Below are positions 35,697 through 43,121 of a DNA stretch of 64,000 nt, one piece after another. The stretch comes from Roseomonas elaeocarpi. Its GTDB lineage: Bacteria; Pseudomonadota; Alphaproteobacteria; Acetobacterales; Acetobacteraceae. A model generated the notes under the pieces. It was not told the DNA's origin and ran no database searches. It saw nothing but the letters and a program-made list of their open reading frames with translations. Both the position numbers and the translations under genes were made by a program. Positions within the stretch are counted from its first letter, which is position 1. The number at the start of each line of letters is the position of its first letter. The stretch is taken from NCBI RefSeq assembly GCF_042433915.1, contig NZ_JBHLUN010000008.1:62001-126000 (forward strand). The letters run 5' to 3'.

Positions 35697-38501
35697 TCAG
35701 CCGAAGGCGCCGACGTCGTGCGACACGGCGGTGCCGATCTCGCGCACCAGGGCAAACAAGCGCCCCATCGGCTCAAAGACCTCGCGGTGCTCGCGCTCGT
35801 AGGAGGACGCGCCGCGCGGCCCCGGCGGTTCGCCGTAGTCGAGGCCCGCCGCCGGGTCGGGCAACGCGGGAAAGATGTCCCGCAGCAGTTCCAGCGCCGC
35901 CGGCACGTCGAGCCGCACCAGCCGCGTCAGCAGCGCCGCGTGAGTCACGCCGTGGCGGGCGGAGAATTCTGGCACCCGCATCGCCAGCCGCCAGATGCGG
36001 CCGATCACCGCGATCCGCAGCGCGTGGAGCAGCACCTCCCGCTCCTCCATGCGCGGGGCGTCGGGCCAGGTGCCGCGCAGCAGGAGGTGGTCGGCCTGGA
36101 CGCGGCGGAACATCGCGCCCAGCGGTGCGGCCAGCGCCATGTCCTCCAGGATCGTGGCGAGGCGCAGCGCGGCTTCACGGTCCTCCGCTTCCGCCGTGGC
36201 GGCACGGTCCAGCCAGGCGCCGGGGTCGAGCAGCGACACCACGGCGCGCAGCACGTCGAGGTCGGAATGCGCCAGCGCGTGGGCGGCGAAGTCCATGGCG
36301 CGGCGGAAGCGCGGGCTGTTGCGGCGCAGTTCCTCGAAATTGTGGCCGTAGCGGCTCAGCGCCCCGCCCAGGCCGTGCAGCGAGTTGGCCATCCAGCCCA
36401 CCTGCTGGAGGATCGCGTTGTTGGGGATGGCGCGCAGCTCGCGCGGGTGGCGGATCACCGCCGGGCCGCCCATGCCGTCGGTCTGCCGCGCCGAGGGGCG
36501 CGAACCGGTCGGGTCCAGCAGCGCCGGGCCGAAGGCGCCGAGCAGCGCGGCGTAGCCCGGATCCTCCACGAGGTCGCGCATCGCTGCACCCGCGGTGGTG
36601 AAGAAGCCGGCGGCGAAATCGCCCTCGGCATAAACCGGGTCGGTGCCGTCCGGGCCGATCACCGTCGGGTCCGCCTGCGGCGGGATGGCGGCGAAGCTGT
36701 GCGCGGCGACCCGCGCCACCGTGGCCAGTGCCAGCTCCGGCGTGCCGAACAGCAGGTAGCCGTCGCCGCCCTGGAAGGCGCTTTCCAGCCGCACCGGGAT
36801 GCCGGCGCGCACCAGCACGCGGCGGCTGCGGGTCGGCGACAGGTAGCGCAGCCGGTCGGTGAGCGAGAACGGGTGCGCGCCGCGCCCGACGCTCTCGCCA
36901 TGGGTGTCGAAGAACACGACCTCGACGCCACTCAGCCCGTGGCGCGACAGCAGCTCCGCCACGCGCAGCCGCAGCCGCTCGATCAGGTAGGTGGCGGGGA
37001 GCTGCCCCATGTAGCGGCCGCTGTCGGAATAGCCGAACTGCAAGGACAACCGCCCGATCCCGGCCAGGTACCGGCGCCAGTGCGGCGAGCGCAGAGCTTC
37101 CTCCAGCACGCGCTCGCCGTTCTCCAGCGCTTCCGGCGTTTCGAATAGCGGCGAGATCTCGACCTGACGATCCACGCCGAACAGCGTCGCGAGGTAAAGG
37201 GCCGAGAGCAGAGTGTAGCCGCTCTCGGTTTCGGCGATCAGGAACCGCACGGGGGCGCTGCCGTCCACGTGCTTGGCGATCTGCGCCACCGTCATCATCA
37301 ACCGCGCGGCGGAAGCCTGTTCCGCCAGGATCGCGCCGAAATCCACCGGCACGGGCGAGAGCTTGCCCAGCGCCTCATCCATGGCGGCCAACAGCGTGCG
37401 GCGGCGCGACGGATCGGCCGGCGGATCGGCGAGGCCGGTGCGCTGGCGCAGGGCGTTGTGCAGCTGCGACGCGTTCAGCCGGACATGGGTATGCGCCAGC
37501 GACAGCCCGTGCGCGAAGAGGCCGGCGCGCACCACCGCGAGATCCAGCTGCGCCTCGCCCTCCGCGGCCTCAACCGCGGCGTCGAGGTCGCGCAGCAGCG
37601 GCTCCGGCGTGGTGAGTGCGGCGTCGCGCGTCGCGGCGACGAGGCGGCCGAAGCTCGCCACGGCTTCCGGCGTGCCGTCGGTGGGGCAGGCCTCGATCTG
37701 CTGCTCCAGCGCGGCGAGCGCTTCCGCCAGCCGGGCCGAGGCGGCGGGCGCCGGCAGCGGGGCCAGCGCGTCACGCAGCCGCTCCAGCTGCAGCCGCTTC
37801 ATCCGCAGCCGCAGCCGCAGCGTGTCCCACCAGCCGATATCGACGCGCCCGTCGGTGTCGTAGCCGACCCAGCTCGCCAGCGTCACCGGGCGCGGCCGCA
37901 GCGCGCTCCACCGGTCCGGCCAGCGCTCGCGCGCGGCGCTCAGCAGGGTGCGGGTCAGGGCATCGATGGCGTCGCGGCCATGCGCGATCGCGGCGACGGC
38001 CTGGCTGAACTCGTCCTCCAGCGTCGGGCGGCTCGGGCGGTGGGACGCGTGTTCGGCCGCGGCCTCGCGCCCCGAGGCCAGCGCGGCGAGGTCGGCATAA
38101 ACCTCGGGCGGCAGGGCGAAGGTCGGGTGCGCGGTGAACACCGCCGAGAAGCGGGTGCGCTCCAGCCGGTCGCGGGCGGCGTCGAACCCGCCCTCCGGCG
38201 CCTCGCCCTCCAGCGCCGCCGGCGCGAGCTGCGCCATGGCCGCGAGGCTCGCCCCGGGATCGGTGCCGCCGACGTAGCGCGCGGTGCGGGCGGCGCGGTC
38301 GCGAAAGGCCTCGTCGCGCAGGCTTCGCACCAGCGCGGTGACCGCCGCCTCGTCCAGCGATCCCTCGGCCAGCCGCCGCTCGACGCGCGCGGCCAGCGAC
38401 AGCACCGGGTTGCCGAAGCCGGCTTCCCCGACCGCGGCGCGAATGCGCCGGAGCTCTTCCAGCAGGGTTCCGGCGTCGGCGGGTGGGGTGCGGTCGGGCA
38501 T
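35697..38501 (-). CDS. Divergent phosphoenolpyruvate carboxylase-like protein
   Basis: A 934-residue protein with the length and overall order of PEP carboxylase, which would make oxaloacetate from PEP and bicarbonate. The catalytic TAHPT loop is intact (H125), GYSDSGRYMG matches the GYSDSxKDxG motif, and HVRLNAS and ELRAIPNNA match later blocks. Several signature sites differ: GGDRDGNP is replaced by GYDTDGRVDI, the HGRGGSIGRGG loop is FDTHGESVGRGAHP (about residue 530), and the C-terminal RNTG is replaced by GAFG. It may be an altered-function member. It lies between the LLM monooxygenase and adenine deaminase genes. Confidence 0.75.
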   Translation of the reverse strand: MPDRTPPADAGTLLEELRRIRAAVGEAGFGNPVLSLAARVERRLAEGSLDEAAVTALVRSLRDEAFRDRAARTARYVGGTDPGASLAAMAQLAPAALEGEAPEGGFDAARDRLERTRFSAVFTAHPTFALPPEVYADLAALASGREAAAEHASHRPSRPTLEDEFSQAVAAIAHGRDAIDALTRTLLSAARERWPDRWSALRPRPVTLASWVGYDTDGRVDIGWWDTLRLRLRMKRLQLERLRDALAPLPAPAASARLAEALAALEQQIEACPTDGTPEAVASFGRLVAATRDAALTTPEPLLRDLDAAVEAAEGEAQLDLAVVRAGLFAHGLSLAHTHVRLNASQLHNALRQRTGLADPPADPSRRRTLLAAMDEALGKLSPVPVDFGAILAEQASAARLMMTVAQIAKHVDGSAPVRFLIAETESGYTLLSALYLATLFGVDRQVEISPLFETPEALENGERVLEEALRSPHWRRYLAGIGRLSLQFGYSDSGRYMGQLPATYLIERLRLRVAELLSRHGLSGVEVVFFDTHGESVGRGAHPFSLTDRLRYLSPTRSRRVLVRAGIPVRLESAFQGGDGYLLFGTPELALATVARVAAHSFAAIPPQADPTVIGPDGTDPVYAEGDFAAGFFTTAGAAMRDLVEDPGYAALLGAFGPALLDPTGSRPSARQTDGMGGPAVIRHPRELRAIPNNAILQQVGWMANSLHGLGGALSRYGHNFEELRRNSPRFRRAMDFAAHALAHSDLDVLRAVVSLLDPGAWLDRAATAEAEDREAALRLATILEDMALAAPLGAMFRRVQADHLLLRGTWPDAPRMEEREVLLHALRIAVIGRIWRLAMRVPEFSARHGVTHAALLTRLVRLDVPAALELLRDIFPALPDPAAGLDYGEPPGPRGASSYEREHREVFEPMGRLFALVREIGTAVSHDVGAFG

Positions 38502-38565
38502 GGCGGCGACTGTCGCGCGCCCGCCCTGCCCGGCACAAGGGCGTCGCGGCCCGGTTGCGCGAAGC

Positions 38566-39891
38566 TTACGGGAAGAAGCGGTTCGCGGGGCGCGGCAGGC
38601 CCAGGTTCTCGCGCAGGGTGCGGCCCTCGTATTCGCGGCGGAACAGCCCGCGCCGCTGCAGTTCCGGCACAACCTTGTTCACGAAGTCGTCCAACCCGCC
38701 CGGCACGTGCGAGAACATGATGTTGAAGCCGTCGCTGCCGCGTGTTTCCAGCCATTCCTCCATGGTGTCGGCGATCGTGGCCGCGGTGCCCACCATGGCC
38801 AGCCCGGCATAGCCGCCCATGCGCTGCGCCAGCTGCCGCACCGTCAGCCCTTCTTCCCGTGCGGTGCGGATCGCGCGCTCGCGACCGCTCTTGCTCGCAT
38901 TGGTTTCGGGGATCTCCGGCAGCGGCCCATCGGGGTCGAAGTCCCGCGCATCCGTGCCCAACGCGATCGAGAGCGAGGCGATCGCGCTGTCGTAGTGCAC
39001 GAGGCTGTCGAGCTTCGCGCGGATCGCCCGCGCTTCCTCCGCCGTGTCGCCCACCACCACGAAGGCGGCCGGCAGGATCTTCATGTGGTCCGGATCGCGG
39101 CCCAGCTGCTGCATCCGCCCCTTCACGTCGGCGTAGAAGCGCTGCCCTTCCACGAGGTTGCCGGGCGCCGCGAAGACCACCTCGGCGGTTTCCGCAGCCA
39201 GCTGCCGCCCGTCCTCCGAGGAACCCGCCTGCACCACCACCGGCCAGCCCTGCACCGGCCGCGCGATGTTGAGCGGCCCGCGCACCCGCAGCGACGGGCC
39301 TTCGTGGTTCAGCACGTGCATCCGCTCAGGCTCGAAGAAGACGCCGCTTTCCACGTCGCGGACGAAGGCGTCGTCGGCCCAGCTGTCCCAGAGCCCCGTC
39401 ACCACGTCAAAGAACTCGCGCGCGCGGCGATAGCGGTCGGCATGGGCGGGCTGTTCCGTCATGCCGAAGTTCAGCGCGGCGTCGGGATTGGCGGTGGTCA
39501 CCAGGTTCCAACCCGCGCGCCCTCCGCTGAGGTGGTCGAGCGAGGCGAGGCGGCGCGCGATGGTGTAGGGCGGCTCGAAGGTGGTGGAAGCGGTGGCGAC
39601 GAGGCCCAGCCGCTCCGTCACCATGGCCAGCGCCGGCAGCAGCGTCAGCGGGTCGAAGGAAGTGGCCGTGTGCGACCGCTTCAGCGCCTCCACCGGCATG
39701 TTCAGCACTGCCAAGTGGTCAGCCATGAAGAAGGCGTCGAAACGCCCGCGCTCCAGGGTCTGGGCGAAGCGCGCGAGCAGCGCGAGGTTGAAGTTGCTGT
39801 CGGGCGCGGCGCCGGGATAGCGCCACGCGCCGGTGTGGATGGTGGTGGGGCGCATGAAGGCGCCGAGGCGAAGCTGCCGCGAACGGGCCAT
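38566..39891 (-). CDS. LLM class flavin-dependent monooxygenase (NtaA/SnaA/DszA-like)
   Basis: A 441-residue bacterial-luciferase-like monooxygenase using FMNH2 supplied by a separate reductase. Family marks are GAWRYPG, LERGRFDAFFMADHL, EPYTIARRLASLDHLSGGRAGWNLVTTANPDAALNFG and VVQAGSSEDGRQLAAETAEVVF. These match the nitrilotriacetate/pristinamycin/dibenzothiophene-sulfone subgroup, which oxidises amines or sulfur compounds. The true substrate is unknown and no flavin reductase is adjacent. The ATG at 39891 has AGGAG about 12 bases upstream. The PEP-carboxylase-like gene starts 64 bp downstream. Confidence 0.88.
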   Translation of the reverse strand: MARSRQLRLGAFMRPTTIHTGAWRYPGAAPDSNFNLALLARFAQTLERGRFDAFFMADHLAVLNMPVEALKRSHTATSFDPLTLLPALAMVTERLGLVATASTTFEPPYTIARRLASLDHLSGGRAGWNLVTTANPDAALNFGMTEQPAHADRYRRAREFFDVVTGLWDSWADDAFVRDVESGVFFEPERMHVLNHEGPSLRVRGPLNIARPVQGWPVVVQAGSSEDGRQLAAETAEVVFAAPGNLVEGQRFYADVKGRMQQLGRDPDHMKILPAAFVVVGDTAEEARAIRAKLDSLVHYDSAIASLSIALGTDARDFDPDGPLPEIPETNASKSGRERAIRTAREEGLTVRQLAQRMGGYAGLAMVGTAATIADTMEEWLETRGSDGFNIMFSHVPGGLDDFVNKVVPELQRRGLFRREYEGRTLRENLGLPRPANRFFP

Positions 39892-40356
39892 GGGATTGGT
39901 CGCTCCTGCTGAGATCCGGGCAGCGGCGATCCGTGAGCCCCAGGCGATGGCCGGCATGCCGCACGGGACCGTCGCCGAAGGTGCGCGGCGTCCCGCTGCC
40001 ATTCCTACGGAAGCGTGGGGAGCGGAGCGGCGGGCGGCAATGGGTCGGGCCCCGATCCTTCGTACGTCATCGAACATTGTGGGATCGGGCTAATCCGTTG
40101 AAAATCAGTCCGTTCTGCATAACGGACTTGTTTGACCTGATTGCCAGACAATTTCATAAGCTGCGCCGGGAATGGGAATCTGGCCCGGTGCCGGGCTTCC
40201 GGGAGACCATCGAGTCGCACGGGACAGGAATATGAAGACGGTGCTAAACCTTCAGCCGAGCCTTCCCCATCTCCGGGTCTGGGCGAGCTGTTGGTGCCGC
40301 AGGACCGGTTCTCATGCGCTTCCGGCACGGCGCGGCGCCACGGGTTGGCAGGGGTC
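39892..40356. promoter_or_regulatory. Divergent control region with 8-bp-arm palindrome at 40107-40128
   Basis: A 465-bp gap between the divergent monooxygenase and isomerase genes. At 40107-40128 the arms AGTCCGTT and AACGGACT flank the spacer CTGCAT, a perfect dyad typical of a dimeric repressor operator. A further TCCGTT half-site lies at about 40094-40099. The stretch 40080-40165 is locally AT-rich, as expected of a promoter. IclR-family operators have this general form, but no regulator gene is next to it. Confidence 0.5.
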
Positions 40357-41181
40357 ATGACCATGTCCCGCACGAGCATGCGGCGGCCGGTCCGCTGCTT
40401 CTCTACCCTGGGCTGCGCCGAGCTCGACCTCGACGGCACCCTGCAGCTCGCCGCCAATCACGGCATCCCGACCGTGGAGGTGCGGGCGCTCTCGGGCAGC
40501 ACGGACCTGCCGAAGATCTTCGCCGAGCGCTACGGCACGCCCGCCGGCTTGGCCGCGGCCCTGCGGGACAAGCCGTCGCGCATGGTGGCGATCGGCACCT
40601 CGCTGCGCCTGATCGGCAACACGCCGGAGGATCGCGAGGATTTCCTGCGCATCGTGCCCTGGGCGGAAGCGGCCGGCGTGCGCACGCTGCGTCTCTTCGA
40701 TGGCGGCCGCGAGGCCGACGCGGCGGAGTTCGAGGAAGCGCTGCGGACGCTGGACTGGTGGCGGGAGCTGCGTGCCAAGAACGGCTGGATCGTGGACATC
40801 AACATCGAGACGCACGACAGCCTCGTCACCTTGGCCGCGCTGGAGCGCTTCTGCCGCCTCGTGGCGGACTGCCCGCTGCTGTGGGACAGCCACCACACCT
40901 GGCGCAAGGGCGGCGCCAACCCGCTGGACGTTTGGCAGTGCCTCCACCCGCACGTGTCGCACATCCACGTCAAGGACAGCGTCAGCCAGCCGGGACCCCG
41001 CCTGCCCTACAGCTACGTGCTGCCCGGCGAGGGCGAGTTCCCGATGGCGGCGCTGAACGCCGTGCTGCGCCGCGACGGCTACACCGGCCTCCTGAGCCTG
41101 GAGTGGGAACGGCTCTGGCACCGGGAGCTCCCGCCGCTCGACGACGCGCTGCGCAGCGCCGAACAGCACGGCTGGTGGTGA
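40357..41181 (+). CDS. Sugar phosphate isomerase/epimerase family (xylose isomerase-like TIM barrel)
   Basis: A 274-residue AP-endonuclease-2-type TIM barrel. Putative metal ligands are Glu in IETHDS, Asp-Ser-His-His in LLWDSHHTW, His in HIHVKDS and Glu in LSLEWER, the usual order for IolE/xylose-isomerase-like enzymes. The start ATG at 40357 has CAGGGG upstream; a second ATG lies two codons on. The sugar substrate is unknown. It ends at a hairpin facing the convergent alpha/beta hydrolase. Confidence 0.8.
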   Translation: MTMSRTSMRRPVRCFSTLGCAELDLDGTLQLAANHGIPTVEVRALSGSTDLPKIFAERYGTPAGLAAALRDKPSRMVAIGTSLRLIGNTPEDREDFLRIVPWAEAAGVRTLRLFDGGREADAAEFEEALRTLDWWRELRAKNGWIVDINIETHDSLVTLAALERFCRLVADCPLLWDSHHTWRKGGANPLDVWQCLHPHVSHIHVKDSVSQPGPRLPYSYVLPGEGEFPMAALNAVLRRDGYTGLLSLEWERLWHRELPPLDDALRSAEQHGWW

Positions 41182-41183
41182 GG

Positions 41184-41209
41184 CGCCGGGTCCCCGCCGG
41201 ACCCGGGCG
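41184..41209. terminator. Hairpin terminator between convergent genes
   Basis: CGCCGGGTCC (41184-41193) pairs with GGACCCGGGCG (41199-41209) over 10 bp with one bulged G and a 5-nt loop. It fills the 28-bp gap between the isomerase and the alpha/beta-hydrolase genes. Confidence 0.65.
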
Positions 41210-42109
41210 TCACAGGAAGTCGAGCAGCGCCCGCAGCGTGTCCTCCGGCACCTCTTCCTGCGGGCTGTGGCCGCAGGGCAGCGGCTGACCGCGGACGTCG
41301 CGCGCCTTCTCGCGCCAGGTTTCCAGCACGTCGTAGAGCGCGCCCACCGTCCCCTTGGCACCCCACAGCGCCAGCAGCGGCGCCTCGATGCGCCGCTCCG
41401 CGTCGGCGGCGTCGTGCTCCAGGTCGATCGTCGCGGCGGCGCGGTAGTCCTCGCAGGCGGCGTGGCGCATCGCCGGGTCGCGGTAGCAGCGCAGGTATTC
41501 CGCGAAGAGCTCCTCGCTGGTGGCACCGGGTGTCTTGAGCTGCCCGTCGATATGCTTGCGCAGGAAGAACTCCGGATCGGCGCCGATCATGTGCTCGGGC
41601 AAGGGCGCCGGCTGGATCAGGAAGAACCACCAGAAGTAGCGGGTGGCGAATTCCTTGTCGGTGCGGGCGTACATCGTGGCGGTGGGCGCGATGTCGAGCA
41701 CCGCCAGCTTCTCCAGCGCCTGCGGATGATCCAGCGCCAGCCGGTGCGCCACGCGGCCGCCGCGGTCGTGGCCCACCAGCCGAAAGCGCTCGAAGCCGAG
41801 CGCCCGCATCAGCGCCACCTGATCCGCCGCCATGGCGCGCTTGCTGTAGTTGCGGTGCCCCTCGCCGCCCTCCGGCCGGCCGCTGTCGCCGTAGCCGCGC
41901 AGGTCGGCCGCCACCACGGTGAAGCGCTCCGCCAGTGCCGGCGCGACCTTGTTCCAGGTCGAATGCGTTTGCGGATGCCCGTGCAGCAGCAGCAGCGGCG
42001 GCCCGCTGCCGCCCACCGCGGCGCGGAGGCGGACCTCGGGCGTTTCGACGTCGTGCAGGGTGAAGCCGCGCAGGAAGCGGCTCGGCCCGATCGCGCCGGC
42101 CACCGTCAC
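41210..42109 (-). CDS. Alpha/beta hydrolase (haloacetate dehalogenase-like)
   Basis: A 299-residue cytoplasmic hydrolase. HGHPQTHSTW supplies the oxyanion loop, the nucleophile is Asp (D115 in LVGHDRGGRVAHR, with R116 and R119 as in fluoroacetate dehalogenase) and the base His is in PCGHSPQEEVPE. QPAPLPEHM in the cap is also typical of haloacetate dehalogenases. The pocket position that holds a halide-binding His-Trp pair in that family reads Trp-Trp here (about 160-161), so dehalogenation is uncertain and an epoxide hydrolase role is possible. The GTG start shares GTGA with the SDR stop. Confidence 0.8.
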   Translation of the reverse strand: MTVAGAIGPSRFLRGFTLHDVETPEVRLRAAVGGSGPPLLLLHGHPQTHSTWNKVAPALAERFTVVAADLRGYGDSGRPEGGEGHRNYSKRAMAADQVALMRALGFERFRLVGHDRGGRVAHRLALDHPQALEKLAVLDIAPTATMYARTDKEFATRYFWWFFLIQPAPLPEHMIGADPEFFLRKHIDGQLKTPGATSEELFAEYLRCYRDPAMRHAACEDYRAAATIDLEHDAADAERRIEAPLLALWGAKGTVGALYDVLETWREKARDVRGQPLPCGHSPQEEVPEDTLRALLDFL

Positions 42110-42957
42110 TCTCCCGCGGGGAAGTCGGTGGAACGGCCGAGATCGCTCCAGCGCTCCACCTCCGCCAGGCGCTCGCGCAGCTTCTCGGTCACCCGATCCA
42201 CGCCGAAATTGCCGAGCACGAGGTGGCGCGGCGGCGAGGCTTCTTCCGTGATGCGGATCATCGCCTCGGCCGCGCGCGCCGGATCGCCGGGCTGCTTGCC
42301 GCTGACTTCGCTGGTGCCGCGCAGCCGTGCGCCGGCGGTGTCGGCGTAGTCGGCGATGCGGTTGGGCGTTTGCCGCAGGGAACGTCCCGCCCAGTCGGTG
42401 CGGAAGGGGCCGGGCTCCACGCAGGTGACGCGGATGTTCAGCGGCGCGCCTTCCGCCGCCAGCGCGTCGGAGAAGCCTTCCACCGCGTGCTTGGTGGCGG
42501 CGTAGTAGCCCGAGCCCGGAAAGCCGATGAAGCCCGCGACCGAGGTGATGTTGACGACATGTCCCCGGCGCCGCGCCCGCATGCCCGGCAGCACCGCGCG
42601 GGTCATGGCGAACAGGCCGAAGACGTTGGCGTCGAACTGCGCGCGGATCTCGCGCTCCTCGCCTTCCTCGACCGAGGCCTGGTAGCCGTAGCCGGCATTG
42701 TTCACCAGCACGTCGATCCGGCCGAAGCGCGACTCCGCGACCTCCACCGCCGTGGCGACCTGCTCGGCATCGGTGACGTCGAGGCTGAGCGCCAGCGCGT
42801 GGTCGCCGGCCCCGGCCGCGAGGTCCGCAACCCGCGCGGCGTCGCGCGCGGTGACCACGGCGCGCCAGCCGCGCGCCAGCACCGCCTGGGCGAGCTCGCG
42901 CCCGAAGCCGGTGGAACAGCCGGTGATGAACCAGACGGGGCTTTCCGAGGCAGACAT
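42106..42957 (-). CDS. Short-chain dehydrogenase/reductase
   Basis: A 283-residue classical SDR: WFITGCSTGFGREL cofactor loop, DVTD, VNNAGYGY, active-site Ser in ITSVAGFIG, and YYAATKHA (Y-x-x-x-K), then CVEPGPFRTDW. This pattern fits NADP-dependent oxidoreductases of unknown substrate. The ATG has CAGGAG 8 bases upstream. It is cotranscribed with the alpha/beta hydrolase through a GTGA overlap, suggesting successive steps on one compound. Confidence 0.88.
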   Translation of the reverse strand: MSASESPVWFITGCSTGFGRELAQAVLARGWRAVVTARDAARVADLAAGAGDHALALSLDVTDAEQVATAVEVAESRFGRIDVLVNNAGYGYQASVEEGEEREIRAQFDANVFGLFAMTRAVLPGMRARRRGHVVNITSVAGFIGFPGSGYYAATKHAVEGFSDALAAEGAPLNIRVTCVEPGPFRTDWAGRSLRQTPNRIADYADTAGARLRGTSEVSGKQPGDPARAAEAMIRITEEASPPRHLVLGNFGVDRVTEKLRERLAEVERWSDLGRSTDFPAGE

Positions 42958-43121
42958 TCGCTTGCTCCTGATCGAGGGCCGGGTCGCCGCGCGGCGGCCG
43001 TCCGGCAGATGGAGGTTCCGGTGCGCCGCCGCGCCATCCTGCGGCACGGCACGTCATCAACGCCCTGCGAGGATGGATGCCGGATCCCCCGCCCGGTTCG
43101 CCCGTGTTCCGGCAGGAAACG

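Noticed and set aside
35697..38672. Upstream extension of the PEP-carboxylase-like frame to 38672
   Set aside because: The extra N-terminus overlaps the monooxygenase gene in another frame and is unconserved; ATG 38501 gives the family length.
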